DNA of 60,000 nt, from positions 9,130,788-9,190,787 of the forward strand of contig CM022673.1 in assembly GCA_012295275.1 (NCBI GenBank), read 5' to 3'. Source of the stretch: Chrysomallon squamiferum. Its lineage: Eukaryota > Mollusca > Gastropoda > Neomphalida > Peltospiridae. The notes beneath the pieces were generated by a model. It did no database searches and was not told the origin of the DNA. It saw only the letters and a list, made by a program, of their open reading frames with translations. Shown here in pieces: positions 28,838 to 41,514 of the stretch. The stretch's first letter is position 1; every line of letters begins with the position of its first letter. Made by a program: the position numbers and the translations under genes.

Positions 28838-29122
28838 TATACTACATGTATAAGTTATTGGTCTGTATAATATCAAGTATCCACTATGAACACAAAACAA
28901 AACAATATTTATATTACAAAGATAATTATTAAATGACATTATTTAGATGGAATTAAATTTTATAATTCCTATTTCTTTAATTTTCACTAACAGGGTATGT
29001 TAGAAATCTATATAAATCAAACTCTCTATACAGGTTACATCAAACTGATCAACAAATCAAACAGAGCATACAGAAACAGGATAACCATTTGTCCCTGCTT
29101 CCGACTTAAACAAAGATTCATC

Positions 29123-29148
29123 TTTGCGTTATAACGTTATAACGCAAA
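29123..29148. repeat. Perfect 26-bp palindrome
   Basis: TTTGCGTTATAAC followed by its exact reverse complement. It borders a non-repetitive segment (29150-29430) carrying the GGTAT array. Confidence 0.9.
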
Positions 29149-29215
29149 ATATAGTTAACAACATGGCCGCCAACTCCACAGTCCCACCCGTGTGTTCTCT
29201 TTGTTCTCTGTGTGT

Positions 29216-29243
29216 GGTATGGTATGGTATGGTATGGTATGGT
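29216..29243. repeat. (GGTAT)n short tandem repeat
   Basis: Five to six GGTAT units. Confidence 0.9.
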
Positions 29244-30163
29244 AACTCTTTTTACGTGCACACGTCCAGTTCAAGGTTCAGGGACGCCTATCACTGGGAT
29301 CGCCAGGGATGGGTTCCGGGACAGGATGTTCTCTGTGGTCTCACCACTTGGGCTCTTTTGTCTTTTATTAAATAAACATGTCGCGGACTTCTCTGAAGTC
29401 AGCAGAGCGTAGCTGACAAAAATTCCTTTTGTCTCTCGCTAATGATCGTTAATTGTTAGGCGATTTCATTAATTGGATTACTGTTAGCCAACAGTAGATA
29501 TTTAATTAATAGATACGTGTTAGGAATATTTGTAGAAATGAATGGGTTACATATTTACTTACTTCAATGATACATGCAGGAAATGTTAGACTGTATTAAA
29601 ATAAGCTACTTAGGTAAATAATAAATATGTTACCGACATTTTCCAAAACTGTGCCTTAATAGTACAACAATATAAAATATTATAATAATGAAAAAAATAG
29701 CTACCAGCGGATTCTACAAGTACGTATAATCTAAATAGCAATCTGTCGTATAATAAATAAGTTAGGACCAATTTGCTAAGTTAAAGAAACACAGAAAACA
29801 GAATATCTAAATACGGCTGTAAAAACTTTGCATAACTCGACCAAGGCCCTATTAGGTTATGGTTAAGGTCATACTGACTTCATTTTTAATGATTCTTTAT
29901 ATAATGGCTCAAATACGATTCAGTTAATTTGAAAAGAAAAATCTGTATTCGCTATCGAAAAATTATGCAGTTCAAATTTGGACTATGAATCGTTTGCTGA
30001 ATTTTAATTTCCTTTTCAGTCAACTGTGAATTATCTATTTATGTTTACGTAGTTGTTATTATGACCTTTTTTGACTGAAATACACACATGATCGCACACA
30101 CACTCATACATGTGATTTTATTTTCTCTTCCTAAATGTTCAACGATACTGACATTAAAGCTGA

Positions 30164-30207
<44 letters not shown>

Positions 30208-30756
30208 CACTAATATTACTGTTGTTATTATTAATATTTTACTTTATTTATTTATTATTTATTTCTTGTTTCTTAAACAAATATCTTTTAGTGCATTATC
30301 TTAAATGTTTATATGATAAAGAAGATTAGTTTAAGTAAAGGTTTGTACATCAAAACAAAATGAAACTGACATAAATGAAATGAATAAAAATACTTTTTAC
30401 TCAGAAAGTGATCAATGTTTTTGGTGGGTTTTTTTTTTTTCTGTTACTATTATTATTTATTTTTTATATTATTTATGTCGTTATATAGTTTTCGGAACCC
30501 GCTGGTACGACCTCACAAACATCAAATGCCGCTGACAAGATTTGAATGCGTGGCACCCATTCGCTCGCAGTGTTGTTGCAGTAGCTTTGTTGTTGTCTTT
30601 GTTCGTAGAATTTATCATTTTATCTTTCAAAAGATCTATCTTACAACGAATCAGGAAGAAACCGGTAAAAAAAAAAATAATAAAAAAATAAATAAAGAAA
30701 GAAAGAAAACAATTGTTCTGCACTGTAACTCGATACAAAGACTCAATTTAATTTTG

Positions 30757-30888
30757 GAAATGTTTAATCTCAGCAGATGACAAATACATGTAGGGCACGT
30801 ACCTGAATGGGTCATGCGGCTTCAGTCATTTTAAACTTTATGAAATCTGAACAGTGTTAGTAATAATAATTTTAAAAATGTAATAAAA

Positions 30889-30935
<47 letters not shown>

Positions 30936-31600
30936 AAATATAATAAAAAATTACTAAGATCAAACGAACAAACAACAAACTAACTCAATTCATATCCACT
31001 TTTCACAAAGTTGTAGTCTTCACCTACGTCTACTTGGAATTGTCGTTCAGCTTGTATTCAGTTTGAACTTCACAAACTGTTATTAATAATTCACGATCTC
31101 GTATTAAAATGTATTAAAACATTTTGCAGCATTATCAACATCTCAAAGTATGCAAGTAAAAAAAAGGTAAATGGTGTTTATTGATGTTACTTAAAGGAAA
31201 TCTGTGTACATATACTATCACCTACTGGGAGTTAACACCATCACAACAACACATTACATCATAACACATAAATCAATTTTTAATTCTTAATTATTATTTT
31301 TTTAATTTCTTTCTTTCTTTTACAATTCTATTTATTTAGTTATGAGTTTTCCCCTGTGCTGAGAAGCACAGAAACAACAACAACAACAACAACAAAAAAA
31401 AACAAAAAAAAAAACATCAACAACCGATAACAAAACAACAAAATAAAACACAAACAAAACAAAACAAGTAATAAATAACTAAACAGATAACTAACTAACT
31501 AACTAAATAAAAAAAAGACAAAAACAAAACGAATAAAAAACAACAACAACAACAACAGCAAAGGAAACAACGTGAATGAGTGGTGGTTCCCAAACACTCG
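30757..31600. repeat. Dispersed repeat, copy 1 (related to 41135-41610)
   Basis: Shares ordered blocks with the copy at 41.1 kb: aatgtttaatctcag, ggttcagtcattttaa-like, tacaattctattt, ctgagaag, tggttcccaaa. Microsatellites have expanded between the blocks. Family unknown. Confidence 0.5.
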
Positions 31601-31607
31601 TCTTTGT

Positions 31608-31790
31608 TAGTAGTAGTAGTAGCAGTTGTTGTTTTTGTTATAGTAGTAGCAACATTGGTAGTAGTACTGGTAGTTGTCGTCCTTGTGGTAGTAACAGCAG
31701 CTGCAGCACCAGTAGCAGTAATAGTAGTAGTAGTAGTAGCAGTAGTAGTAGTAGTAGTAGTAGCAGTAGTAGTAATAGTAGTAATAAACA
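31608..31790. repeat. (GTA/GCA) trinucleotide array
   Basis: About 180 bp of imperfect GTA units; reads as poly-Ser or poly-Val. Confidence 0.93.
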
Positions 31791-32691
31791 CTGCTATTTA
31801 TTTAAAAGTTTTCTTAACTTTTTGAAATTGGCCTCATTAATAAATAAACCCAGGCTTTTGTAAAACTAGAGAAAAGCGGGGAAAATATTATAATCATTGT
31901 GAGGTTGATGGTCGAAAGATTGGCAGTTATTGTTGTGACATATTGTCAGAGGGCTTCTTCTTTCAGTATTTTACGAGGCTACCCTCCAAAAAAACCCTTA
32001 AAAATAAATAAATAAATAAATAATCAGAAAAAAAGAAAAAAACCGAAAAAGGAAAAAGACATTCGACATTTAAAACAACCGAAAAAAACCTGCACAACCA
32101 GTCTCACAGTCAACAATTCCCCCCTCCTAAAAAAAAAAAAACAACAACAGCCATTTGATATTTCATTCAGTCAGTGCAAATGCTAATAAATCCATTTTTG
32201 TCGTGATAAATTGCATTACGTGCGGCTTCACATTTCCAACTAGAATTTAAAACGACACTAGTTTACGTCATTAAAGAGACAACAGTCAAATGTATCGTTA
32301 TTTTTCTTTAAAATTAATTTCCCCTGTCATACTTTAAATCTTTAAAGATATTATTTTCTATACTAAGAAAAATAACCGACATCCTGTTTGAATTTATGAC
32401 TCACCTTAGCAGTATGTATAAGTTTATGATAATAATTATAATAATAATAACAACAACAACAAGTTATCTGATGAAAACATCCAAGCCGCTGGTAAAAATA
32501 AAAATATCTTTATTTAAAAAAAAAAAAAAACAGTGATATGAAAAACACGTACAATTAAATTAGATTATAAAAATAAAAACTACTCTCTAAAGACATATTC
32601 TCAGTTAGACATATACATCTCTAAATGAAATAAGGTTATTTATTAATAATGTGATGGATACTGATAATTATATCTTACACTTTTGCGACCT

Positions 32692-32735
<44 letters not shown>

Positions 32736-33132
32736 CAACAATAATAATAAATCAATTACTGAGTAATATCTTTGATAATAAGGAGTTAACAACTGCAACG
32801 TGACTAATTCAGTATTTAAAAACTTTTTTTCTTTATTTCTTTTAAAATAATGATATATCTGGTTGATGTCTTCTAACTTAGGAATAAAAAATAAAAAACA
32901 GTTATTATGTCGAAATTCATTATTCTGTGATAAAAAACAATTGATATCCACAGACGAAGGAACAAATGAAGAATAGTATCTACATCATCAACACCGACTT
33001 TGGCATAAATAACAACAGCAACAACAATAACAACAACGCAGATATTTGTATTTGCATTTAAACTTTTTAAAGTAATAATTAGTATGCGAATATATATATA
33101 GAGAGAGATATATATATATAGATATAGATATA

Positions 33133-33140
33133 TAGATAGG

Positions 33141-33210
<70 letters not shown>
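33133..33210. repeat. (GATA)n microsatellite
   Basis: GATA units followed by GACA units, preceded by a TA-rich stretch. Confidence 0.95.
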
Positions 33211-33211
<1 letters not shown>

Positions 33212-33440
33212 TCACACACACAGCCATCATGTAAAAATTCTTATGCTACACGACATCAACAACAACAATGCAAAAGTAACCCACAAAATTAAAATAAGAA
33301 AAAACAACCATAGACTTAATATTAACACCTTCGAATAAATAGTATCTTACCTTTGTCGTACATACACATACTTATATCTACCCGTATATGCATACACATA
33401 CACACACTCACACGCCACAACATAAACACACACATGTTGA

Positions 33441-33520
33441 ACATACATACATACATACATACATACATACATACATACATACATACATACATTCATACAT
33501 ACATACATACATACATACAT
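33441..33520. repeat. (CATA)n microsatellite bordering a DNA transposon
   Basis: About 20 CATA units end exactly where pogo/Tigger-like sequence begins. More CATA units resume at 34239, on the other side of the element. Confidence 0.93.
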
Positions 33521-34238
33521 AGATTTACGAGTTTAATTCGTTCCGTGGCTAACCTCGTAACTCAATTTCCTCGTATATCAAATCTATTTTCCCAAATGAA
33601 ACTAATTGAAATACCATTAATGCGTTCCAGCCCCCACAAAAAAAAAAAAAACCCCAGTTTTTTGTAACGTGAATTTAAATAAGAAATATATATGTATAAA
33701 TGATAAATATTGTATAAAAAAAAAAAATAAAATAGAATGTAAAGAAATAAATTGGTTTTGTCAAGTGTACAGGATTAGGGTTTCTCCATCTTTTCATGGA
33801 CAGAGGTCCGCTGCTTATAATTTTTTTTAACGTCTTTGGCTGGTTTTATAGCCTTTATCGACTCCTTCTGCTTCAGTGTGATATATATCATAAAAGTACT
33901 ATGCTGTTACTGCCTAGCCATGTTGACTACCTCGCTCATGTTTTTCTATGATTTCATGCTTTAATTCAATGGACATCATCCTCTTCTTCTTCTCAGCTCT
34001 GTCCTTTGCTCTCACTTCATTAGGATCCATGGAAATTTGGCAAAATACTGCACAAAACAACAGAGATGCTTCCGCGGCGAGGTAACCACGTGAAGCAAAT
34101 GATGCTGGATGGATGTTGTGTTGTTCGTTGCGCCAACTAGCGGCGGCGTATCTGAAGCTCGCTCGTAACTCGGATTTTGGCTCGCAACTGAAAGCAAAAA
34201 ATCGACCGGGCTGCTGCTCGAAACTCGAAGTAGCACTG
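33521..34238 (-). mobile_element. Decayed pogo/Tigger-type element
   Basis: About 718 bp. The right end reads CAGTGCTACTTCGAGTTTCG on the minus strand and is followed by TA. The left end carries tacgagtttaattcgttccg, a sequence I associate with terminal regions of Tigger-like elements. The left terminus is not clean, so it may be partly overwritten by the microsatellite. Encloses a broken transposase N-terminus; most of the element (catalytic domain) is missing. Confidence 0.6.
33775..34030 (-). pseudogene. Broken Tigger transposase N-terminal region (CENP-B-like HTH)
   Basis: From an ATG at 34030 the minus strand reads MDPNEVRAKDRAEKKKRMMS then IELKHEIIEKHERG, the pogo/CENP-B-type helix-turn-helix opening. 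A frameshift follows at about 33930, then one in-frame stop. The next block, TLKQKESIKAIKPAKDV, precedes KQRTSVHEKMEK; both are recognisable parts of the Tigger DNA-binding region. The DDE domain is absent. Confidence 0.65.
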
Positions 34239-34469
34239 TATACATACATACATATACATATATACATATCAATATACATAAATAACTCTTTGTTAAAATG
34301 AAAAGCCCAAAATGTTTATGGGTGGCCATAATGAATGCTAGAATGCTTAAAGCAAAAACAACAAAGAGTCAAAACAGTTTTCAAAAGCTAGAAACACTGT
34401 ACTTCTATGACCAGTATCAAACTTGATCCAGGAGATGACATCCTTCAAAATTATTTGAAAAGCGTGACA

Positions 34470-34564
<95 letters not shown>

Positions 34565-34645
34565 GAACTACAGTTCTATTCAGTTCTAAAACATTTTACA
34601 AGGACTTGTTAAATATTTTTTTTTATTTTATTTTATTTTATTTTT
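34470..34645. repeat. (AAT)n, (AAAT)n and (TTTTA)n run
   Basis: AAT at about 34470-34530, then AAAT to 34565, then TTTTA units near 34620-34645. Confidence 0.9.
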
Positions 34646-34649
34646 TTAC

Positions 34650-35280
34650 TGATAAATGTCAGGATGCCCTATGTGCCAAGTTAAATAAGTTCCATAAAAA
34701 AGAAAAAGAAGAAGAAGAACAAGAAGAAAAAAAAAAGGGGGGTTAAGCTGACAAAACACATAGGAGGTAAATGTTTGTGTAACATTTTTGCCAAATAAGG
34801 CTTGGAAATTAACTGAAGTGTTTAAGGTTAACGTGAAATAAAGTTGTTTTAACCAATCACAGTGAACATCCTGGTTTGCTGTTTAGTTCAGTTATACAAT
34901 TAGTTACACAATCATTCACAATAAAGAATTATGTTAGTCAAAATTTACATATAAATGAAATTGCTGAAAATGCGGTAAGTGTCGGTGCTGAATACAGTTT
35001 TGGGGTGTCATGGAATACCTGACATCTTCCTCGTTCCAAACTGTTCTTTGAAAACAACAACAACAACAGAAGCGCAAAACAACCTCCAAAAAAAACCCAC
35101 AACAACAACAACAATAAAAAAATAATAATAATAAAATAAAATAAAATAATAATAATAATTGTAAAATAACTTCTGTTAAAAGAACAAAAACATTATTTTT
35201 CTCATTGCCAAACACCCCTATTAAACAGGATCTTTCGCAAGGTCGTTGATCCGGGTGTGATATTGCGCAATGCGTATAGA
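34650..35280. other. Upstream region of the BRICHOS gene
   Basis: Ordinary AT-rich DNA with A-rich and AAC/AAT runs (35055-35165). No exon seen. Confidence 0.4.
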
Positions 35281-35285
35281 TTTCA

Positions 35286-35349
35286 AAAATTCCCCTAAAT
35301 TCAAAAATTCGACTATAAATAAGAGTGAGTGGAAGGACAAGTCATCATT
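35286..35349 (+). promoter_or_regulatory. Core promoter of the BRICHOS/antimicrobial peptide gene
   Basis: TATAAATA at 35314-35321 is followed 30 bases later by an initiator-like TCATCATTC, with its A at 35344. Between 35286 and 35295 the minus strand reads GGGGAATTTT, which resembles a Rel/NF-kB site. Such sites are common in immune-induced peptide genes, but binding here is inferred only. Confidence 0.6.
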
Positions 35350-35406
35350 CAGAAGAAATTTTCTCAGAGACGAAGAAAGAAGAGAAAAACTGTAGAACCG
35401 ACCATC

Positions 35407-36685
35407 ATGAAGGTAAACTTTTATTTATCTTTGTTATTTTTCTTTTTAAATGTATGTATTAATACTTTAAACTTTTTTCTTTTTTTTTATCAATCACAGT
35501 GTTAGTATTGCATTTCATTATAAATTTTTAAGGCACATTGTAAGAAAGCGTTCAATTTATATAAAAACTTAGAATGCTTTACGGTGCTTATTTTTTATTT
35601 TATTATTTTTCCTTTTTTACTGCGTCGTATATTTTATAGAGTGCTACGTTAAATGAACTAAACAGAATAATTTCTTGACGTCTCCTTTATTTTTTATCAT
35701 TTTCTTAACTCTTTTAAACTTAAATTTAAAACAAAATCAAATAAATTATCAAATAAACAAACATTACTGAAAAAGAAAAAACTAAAAGAAAAAACCCCAC
35801 GGAAATAAAAAAAAAAACCATAAAGAAAACAAAACAATTTAAATTATTATTATTATTATTATTTCTATTTCCTATTTATTTTATTTTTCAGTTTGCACTT
35901 GTCATTGTTGCAGTTTTCCTGCTACAGTTCACAAATGCGCTGCCTGTAAGTAACTTTTTAGTTTTCAGCTTAGTTTGAATTTGATTATTAGATTTTGTTA
36001 ATGCGTGTTTATTACAAATTTTTATTATTTTCTTAATTTATTTTATTTTTTGTTGTTGTCGTTTTTGATGTTGCTTTTTTTGTTATTTTCAAAATACACA
36101 GCCTAACTTTACTAATATTAATACATACTTATATAAATAGAAATCTACGGAGTTGTTTCAAACACCAGACGGACATATGTACAAAGTTCAGATGGACAGA
36201 AATGGAAAAGAGATCATTTCAAGAGATGGAGAAGACGACGAAATTACCGTTGCTTTGCACGAACAGGTAAGTAAAATTTCAAAAGTTTTAATATTATTAT
36301 TATTGTTGTTGTTGTTGTTGTTGTTCTTGTTAATAAAGCATAAATTCTTGTACCTTTTACCAGAATACTACATAAAGAATTTGGTTCCAAAACGCTATAA
36401 ATCCCTTTTACCTGATTTGAGAAAAATGACTATTTCTGCTCTGGAGTTTATGACGTTTTATAAGAAAGGTCTATAGAATTCTGGTGGAAATATTTATGGG
36501 CGTTGAACAGCCGTCAAAAGCTGAAAATTTGGTGACGGTTTCCCTTAAATTTTATTTTGGCGTTTTGGAATTAAACTCTTCATATTTACAAACCACACAC
36601 ACACAAACACACACACACACACATACACAGAACCAAAGAGACAAAGGGAGGGAGGGACACACAGAACACAGAGAACACAGAGACC

Positions 36686-36743
<58 letters not shown>

Positions 36744-37607
36744 CATTGATGAACATATATATTTGCAGGGCAAGTGGGTGGTGATTATGCCAAATGACAA
36801 CACCACGTGTTACGTCATCGACATGACAGAGAAAGAAATCCAGGCCAAAGCTACGGTAAGTCAGTTTGTAAATTTAATAGAGAAAGAAAATGTATTTTAT
36901 ATAACGAATCACTCATCAATTTTTGATGTTGGTCGCCAAAAGTAACTAAGGTTAATGACGATACAGATAGCGAAAAAGAAAAAGAGAAATAATGGATGTT
37001 TATACTACCCACAGACAAGAAAATATAATGATATTAATTATTATTATTTGTTATTGTTGTTGTTGTTGTTGTTGTTGCTGCTGTTGTTATTATTATTATT
37101 ATTATACTACTTTTCAGGATCTGGACTTTGAGACGGACGATTATGAAATGAAGACTGTACAGGAGGAGGTTGACGTTAAAGTAAAAGAGACTTGTGAGAA
37201 ACAAGGCAGAAAAGGCATCGACATCATCCAACTAGGACCGAAAGAACACACAGACACTGTACCCGCCTTATCCCAGGGTAAATTATGAATTAATTATTTA
37301 ACTGTGAATTCAAATATTTAATTAGAATGACTCAAATTCACGAATAAAAAATAATAATGATAAATAATAAATAAATAAATAAAGCAACGGATATATACAT
37401 ATAAAATCGTACGATTGTGTATATGATATAAACCCAAAATACATTCATTTGTTTTAAAATATTTAACAATTTTGTTTTTGTACTACAGGTGGAAAGATTG
37501 TCAAACGTTCGTGGTGTTTAGGAAGACGATGTGTCATCTACAGAATCACAATCAGGGGACGAAGCTACCTTTACATCCGCTGCTGGTACTACTACAGATA
37601 CTGTTAA
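35407..37607 (+). CDS. BRICHOS-domain precursor of an arenicin-like beta-hairpin antimicrobial peptide
   Basis: Six coding exons: 35407-35412, 35892-35945, 36141-36266, 36769-36855, 37118-37277 and 37489-37607, all GT-AG, giving 183 codons. Exon 1 codes only Met-Lys. Residues 1-18 are a signal peptide (MKFALVIVAVFLLQFTNA). Residues about 21-145 form the propart, with the BRICHOS pattern: a conserved strand region, Cys76 followed by VIDM, and Cys117. A Lys-Arg site (150-151) releases the C-terminal 32 residues, rich in Arg, Tyr and Ile, with cysteines at 3, 8, 25 and 32. An RGRS turn sits between two beta-prone strands. This is the architecture of arenicin, alvinellacin and capitellacin precursors in polychaetes, where BRICHOS acts as a folding chaperone for the aggregation-prone hairpin. 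Net charge about +7 fits membrane attack on bacteria. The family call is firm in architecture, not verified by search. Confidence 0.88.
36595..36741. repeat. (CA)n and (AG)n tracts in intron 3 of the BRICHOS gene
   Basis: CA-rich sequence at 36595-36625 and pure AG at 36689-36741, ending 27 bases before exon 4. Confidence 0.94.
37047..37107. repeat. (GTT)n-(TTA)n before exon 5 of the BRICHOS gene
   Basis: Trinucleotide runs form the pre-acceptor region of this intron. Confidence 0.9.
37489..37607 (+). other. Exon encoding the mature antimicrobial peptide
   Basis: Opens with GKIVKR and then the 32-residue product, so cleavage site and peptide are carried on one separate exon. The likely pairing is Cys8-Cys25 across the hairpin and Cys3-Cys32 joining the tails. 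The C-terminal tail CWYYYRYC is unusually aromatic compared with the arenicins I know. Confidence 0.8.
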
Positions 37608-37721
37608 ATGTCACTGCAGCTTCATGAACTTTGATTATTTTTCAGAATTTAACGTATCCAGTACAACGTCTCGTTTTCTAATGCTATCTTACTAAATATC
37701 CTGACTTTGATTGTAAACGTA

Positions 37722-37727
37722 AATAAA
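37722..37727 (+). terminator. Polyadenylation signal of the BRICHOS gene
   Basis: AATAAA 115 bases after the stop, embedded in an AATAAAATAAAA run. Confidence 0.65.
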
Positions 37728-37905
37728 ATAAAATTAATGAAACTGTTTTTGTTTGTTTTATGAGTGTGATTTGTTAGATGTTAGTTTATATACATTTTGA
37801 TTATAAACCCAGTCTTTTTTCTTTCTTTCTTTTTCTTTTTACAAAATAGTAAGTAATTTAAAATTGTCATTTCACTTTATTCACATCTTTTCCTAATATC
37901 TGAAA

Positions 37906-37910
<5 letters not shown>

Positions 37911-37939
<29 letters not shown>
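37911..37939. repeat. Poly(A) tract
   Basis: 29 consecutive A about 300 bp past the BRICHOS stop. It is genomic and no retroposon body is apparent. Confidence 0.9.
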
Positions 37940-37943
<4 letters not shown>

Positions 37944-40659
37944 AATAACGAAATATATAACTCAAAGACTGAAAAATAATTTCGTATTAAAATCTGCAAA
38001 GAATTTGTTAGTAATATATTTTTATATGTTAAAAATTATTTTAAAACTCAAAAGAGATGATTAGTTATTTATAGTTTTCGTAGTTGTTGTTGTTGCTTTT
38101 TTAAAATTCTAAACATTTATTATTATATCTTACGACGTTTAAACTTGAACTTAAATTTCATTGAAAAGAAAGTTCTAACAGCATCCAGTAATGACGGAAT
38201 GGGAGTTGTTTAAGAGGGACATCAAAATCGTTGAAAATGAAGCAGATAAAATGTATGTTAGTCACAAAAAACAACATTTTCAAATTAAATGAATAGGTGC
38301 TATCATAGCAAAAGTGCTGACTATAAAAAAAAAATTAAAAATCTTAGTTTTATAATTAATTCAATTTATATATTAAATATATGTAATTGTTTTCTGAAAA
38401 ATATATATATAGATATAAACACACACACACACACACACACGCTCACACACACAAACACACTACTCTGTTTTAAACCTACCCCAACACGTAGAGGAAATTG
38501 TTTTTCATCTATATTTTTATATTTCTTTAGATAAACAGGATGTGTATCTTTTGATAATTAATACAAATTTGATTGTGCATCATAATTCGGACAAAATGTT
38601 TTAAAACACACAGCATAAACTTTCCTTCGATAACAAGAGGCAGAAATATAAAATAACAATTCTCTAACGTGACTTGTCTGTTAATATGTTGGTCCGGGAC
38701 GAATCTTCAAAGCCCTACGTTTGAGAGAATAAAACATTCTCTTCCACATTTTCGAGACAATAAAATGAAATAAAATAAAACAAAATAAAATAAAAGTAAG
38801 ATATAGCCATTACACTGTGCAGTAAACAATCCACTATTCAGTAACAAACTAGTACACAATTCTGTTGAAATAATGGTATTTAACGTTCGTTTGTTACGTT
38901 GAAAGAACACATTCTGCCACGTGGGAAACTTTGAAATCAACTCGAAAGACGTCCGTGTAATTAAAATTATGCGAGCTTTTCGAACATTTTATTCAAAAAG
39001 GTACACAACACATTTTTGAATCTACCATTATTGACCTTCACATTTAGGACTAAGAATAGAGATACAAGGAGGAGAAAACCTGTTTTTGTGGCGACATTTC
39101 CTGCACTTTCTTAATTAGCAACAAAGGATCGTTTACGGAGATTACGCCCTTCGATTCCTTCACATTATGTTTATATCAAATTATGCCTTTGTATTATTAA
39201 ATTTATAATCGGACCAAATCTGACCAACAGCTGTTTTAAATAATATGGATAATCTCCCTTCGTACACTCTTATAAAGACAATAAGGAAAAAAATGCTTTG
39301 TTTAAAGTGTATTTTACATCTAAGATTATACGGAGTCATATCTATGGGTAAATACACTCATTTAAGCAAAACACGCTAAATATTTTTTTACTCATGTCAT
39401 TTCTAACTTTCTTTTATAAAATAAATCAACAATTCTTGGAGGATAACAGTTTAGCAGTGAGTAACTCACAGACTGGTTGCTCTGGAACACGGCCCTGGTT
39501 TAGTTTCGTTCTGGAACCTCACGTAACACAATTGTTACGAACGACAGTTGGTGAAAATATAGAAATTCGTTGTGAAATTTCCAATCATAGTTCACAATTA
39601 AGTTGTACACCGTTCGACTCTTCGCTTTTAAAAGCGTGCATGTCAACTAAGTCCTGGAAAACAGAAAATAAGGGAAAAAGTGTAATTATAAATATATGTA
39701 TGATATGCACGTATGTAAGAGTGTGTATGCATGTCCTTTTTGCGTGTGCGTGTATTTGTGTGCGTGTATGTGAACGTGCAGCGTAAGTGTGTGTGTCGTT
39801 CCTATAATCATTGTTAACATAAGATATTACCACGGCTTTATTGTGCATATCGGCGGCCACCTTCGACTTCTGACAGGAGAGATCTTTGTTGGAGGAATGT
39901 ACGGCGGAATAAGCTTCCGTGTACATCAGGGCAGACGTCCAGTTTTTTTATGCATACTCAGTCATTAATCGGTGCTGGTTTCATCTTCAGCGAATAAAGG
40001 CGATAATCTGAAATGGAGACCAATAATAATAATAATAATAATAAAAAAAATAATAATAATAATCGTGGAATGCAAAAGTTTATAATTTTTATTAATTTGT
40101 ATGTGATAATTATATTCGCATAATTATAGTGTTTGAAATTTCCACGAAACATAACTCTTTTACTCTAAAACGTTATATTAGTTTTGAAGTTATCTTCCCC
40201 TTATTTTATCTGTTTAGAGAAACAAATCTTGAGAAGGTCTGACGGGAAATAACAAATATTGTAATCCAAACAACGGAACGAACATTAGAGTTGCCCGTAA
40301 TGCTTTCCTGTAAAAGAAAGAAACAAAAAATAATGAAAGAAGAAACATTAGTAATGAATACACACACACCTATGTACATACAGACAGCCACACACACATA
40401 CATACACAAATTAAGTAAAATACTTACTTGTTTTAGAAACGCTAATGAGATCTGTGTACTGATGTATAAATATAAGGAAAATACGAATTCACGATAACAT
40501 ACTTGATATTAAAACTTTAAAAGAAATATTTAATTAATTATCCGTGTAAATAATATCTGAGTTAATTGGGAACAGCGAATTCAAATAGCAAGCTGTGTAC
40601 CGCGGCAATATCATAATATTATTTCTTTTTTATTTTATGTATTTATCTATTTATTTATT

Positions 40660-40667
40660 TACTATTA

Positions 40668-40754
<87 letters not shown>

Positions 40755-40755
40755 A
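40660..40755. repeat. (TTA)n-(GTT)n compound array
   Basis: About 60 bp of TTA passing into about 30 bp of GTT. Confidence 0.94.
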
Positions 40756-41134
40756 CACACACACAGATGTACAATAAGAGATCGATAATGAATATTTATA
40801 AGTATATTTTTGTGTATACTGATTAATGTCTTGTACGAGAGACGAGAGAGGAATCTTAATGATGACAGTTTTTGGTTTTGTTGACGTTGATGCTGATGCT
40901 GATGCACATGTTATTGGTATTGTTCTCTTACTGTTCATATTGCTGTTGTTTCCCTATCATCATTTCATTGTTTTTTCAATCACATCATTGCAGATATATG
41001 TTTCTAGGACTGCACTTTTTCTATAAAGAGAAAAGTCTCGAATATAAACAACATTAATTACTTTAACTAGTTTGTCTCAAGCCGAACCCGTTAAGCGTGC
41101 ACCATGTAACTTAATACAGAGACTGAATTGTGTG

Positions 41135-41445
41135 AATGTTAATCTCAGGTAGACGAGAGACATTCAACGGTTCATCCGGGTTCAGTCATTTTAATCTGTA
41201 TGAGATCAAGACTGTGTTACTAATGTATCTCATAGAATAATAACAATTATTTAAAAAAAAAAAAAAAATATTTACTTAGTTTTTTTACAATTTTATTTTC
41301 CTCTTTTCCTATGAGCTGAGAAGACGAGGATATGTCCGTTCCTATACTGTTAATTGATATCAAAAAATAAACAACAACAGACACAAACAACAAAAATTAA
41401 AAAAAAATATAAAAATAAAAAGACAAAGAAAAAAAAGCAAAACAA

Positions 41446-41514
<69 letters not shown>

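Larger units (their letters stand above)
28860..33330. other. Intergenic region rich in simple repeats
   Basis: No gene established. Non-repetitive parts (29430-30120, 32160-32430) show nothing recognisable. Arrays: AAT 30165-30205, AAAT 30890-30940, AAC 31375-31395, GTA-type 31608-31790, AAT 32700-32750, GATA 33133-33205. Confidence 0.5.

Noticed and set aside
29124-29375. 83-codon plus ORF in a GC-richer stretch
   Set aside because: It starts inside the palindrome, crosses the GGTAT repeat and resembles nothing I know.
39394-39786. 130-codon plus ORF with several cysteines
   Set aside because: Its C-terminal part is a translated GT-rich repeat; the N-terminal part has no recognisable domain or exon borders.
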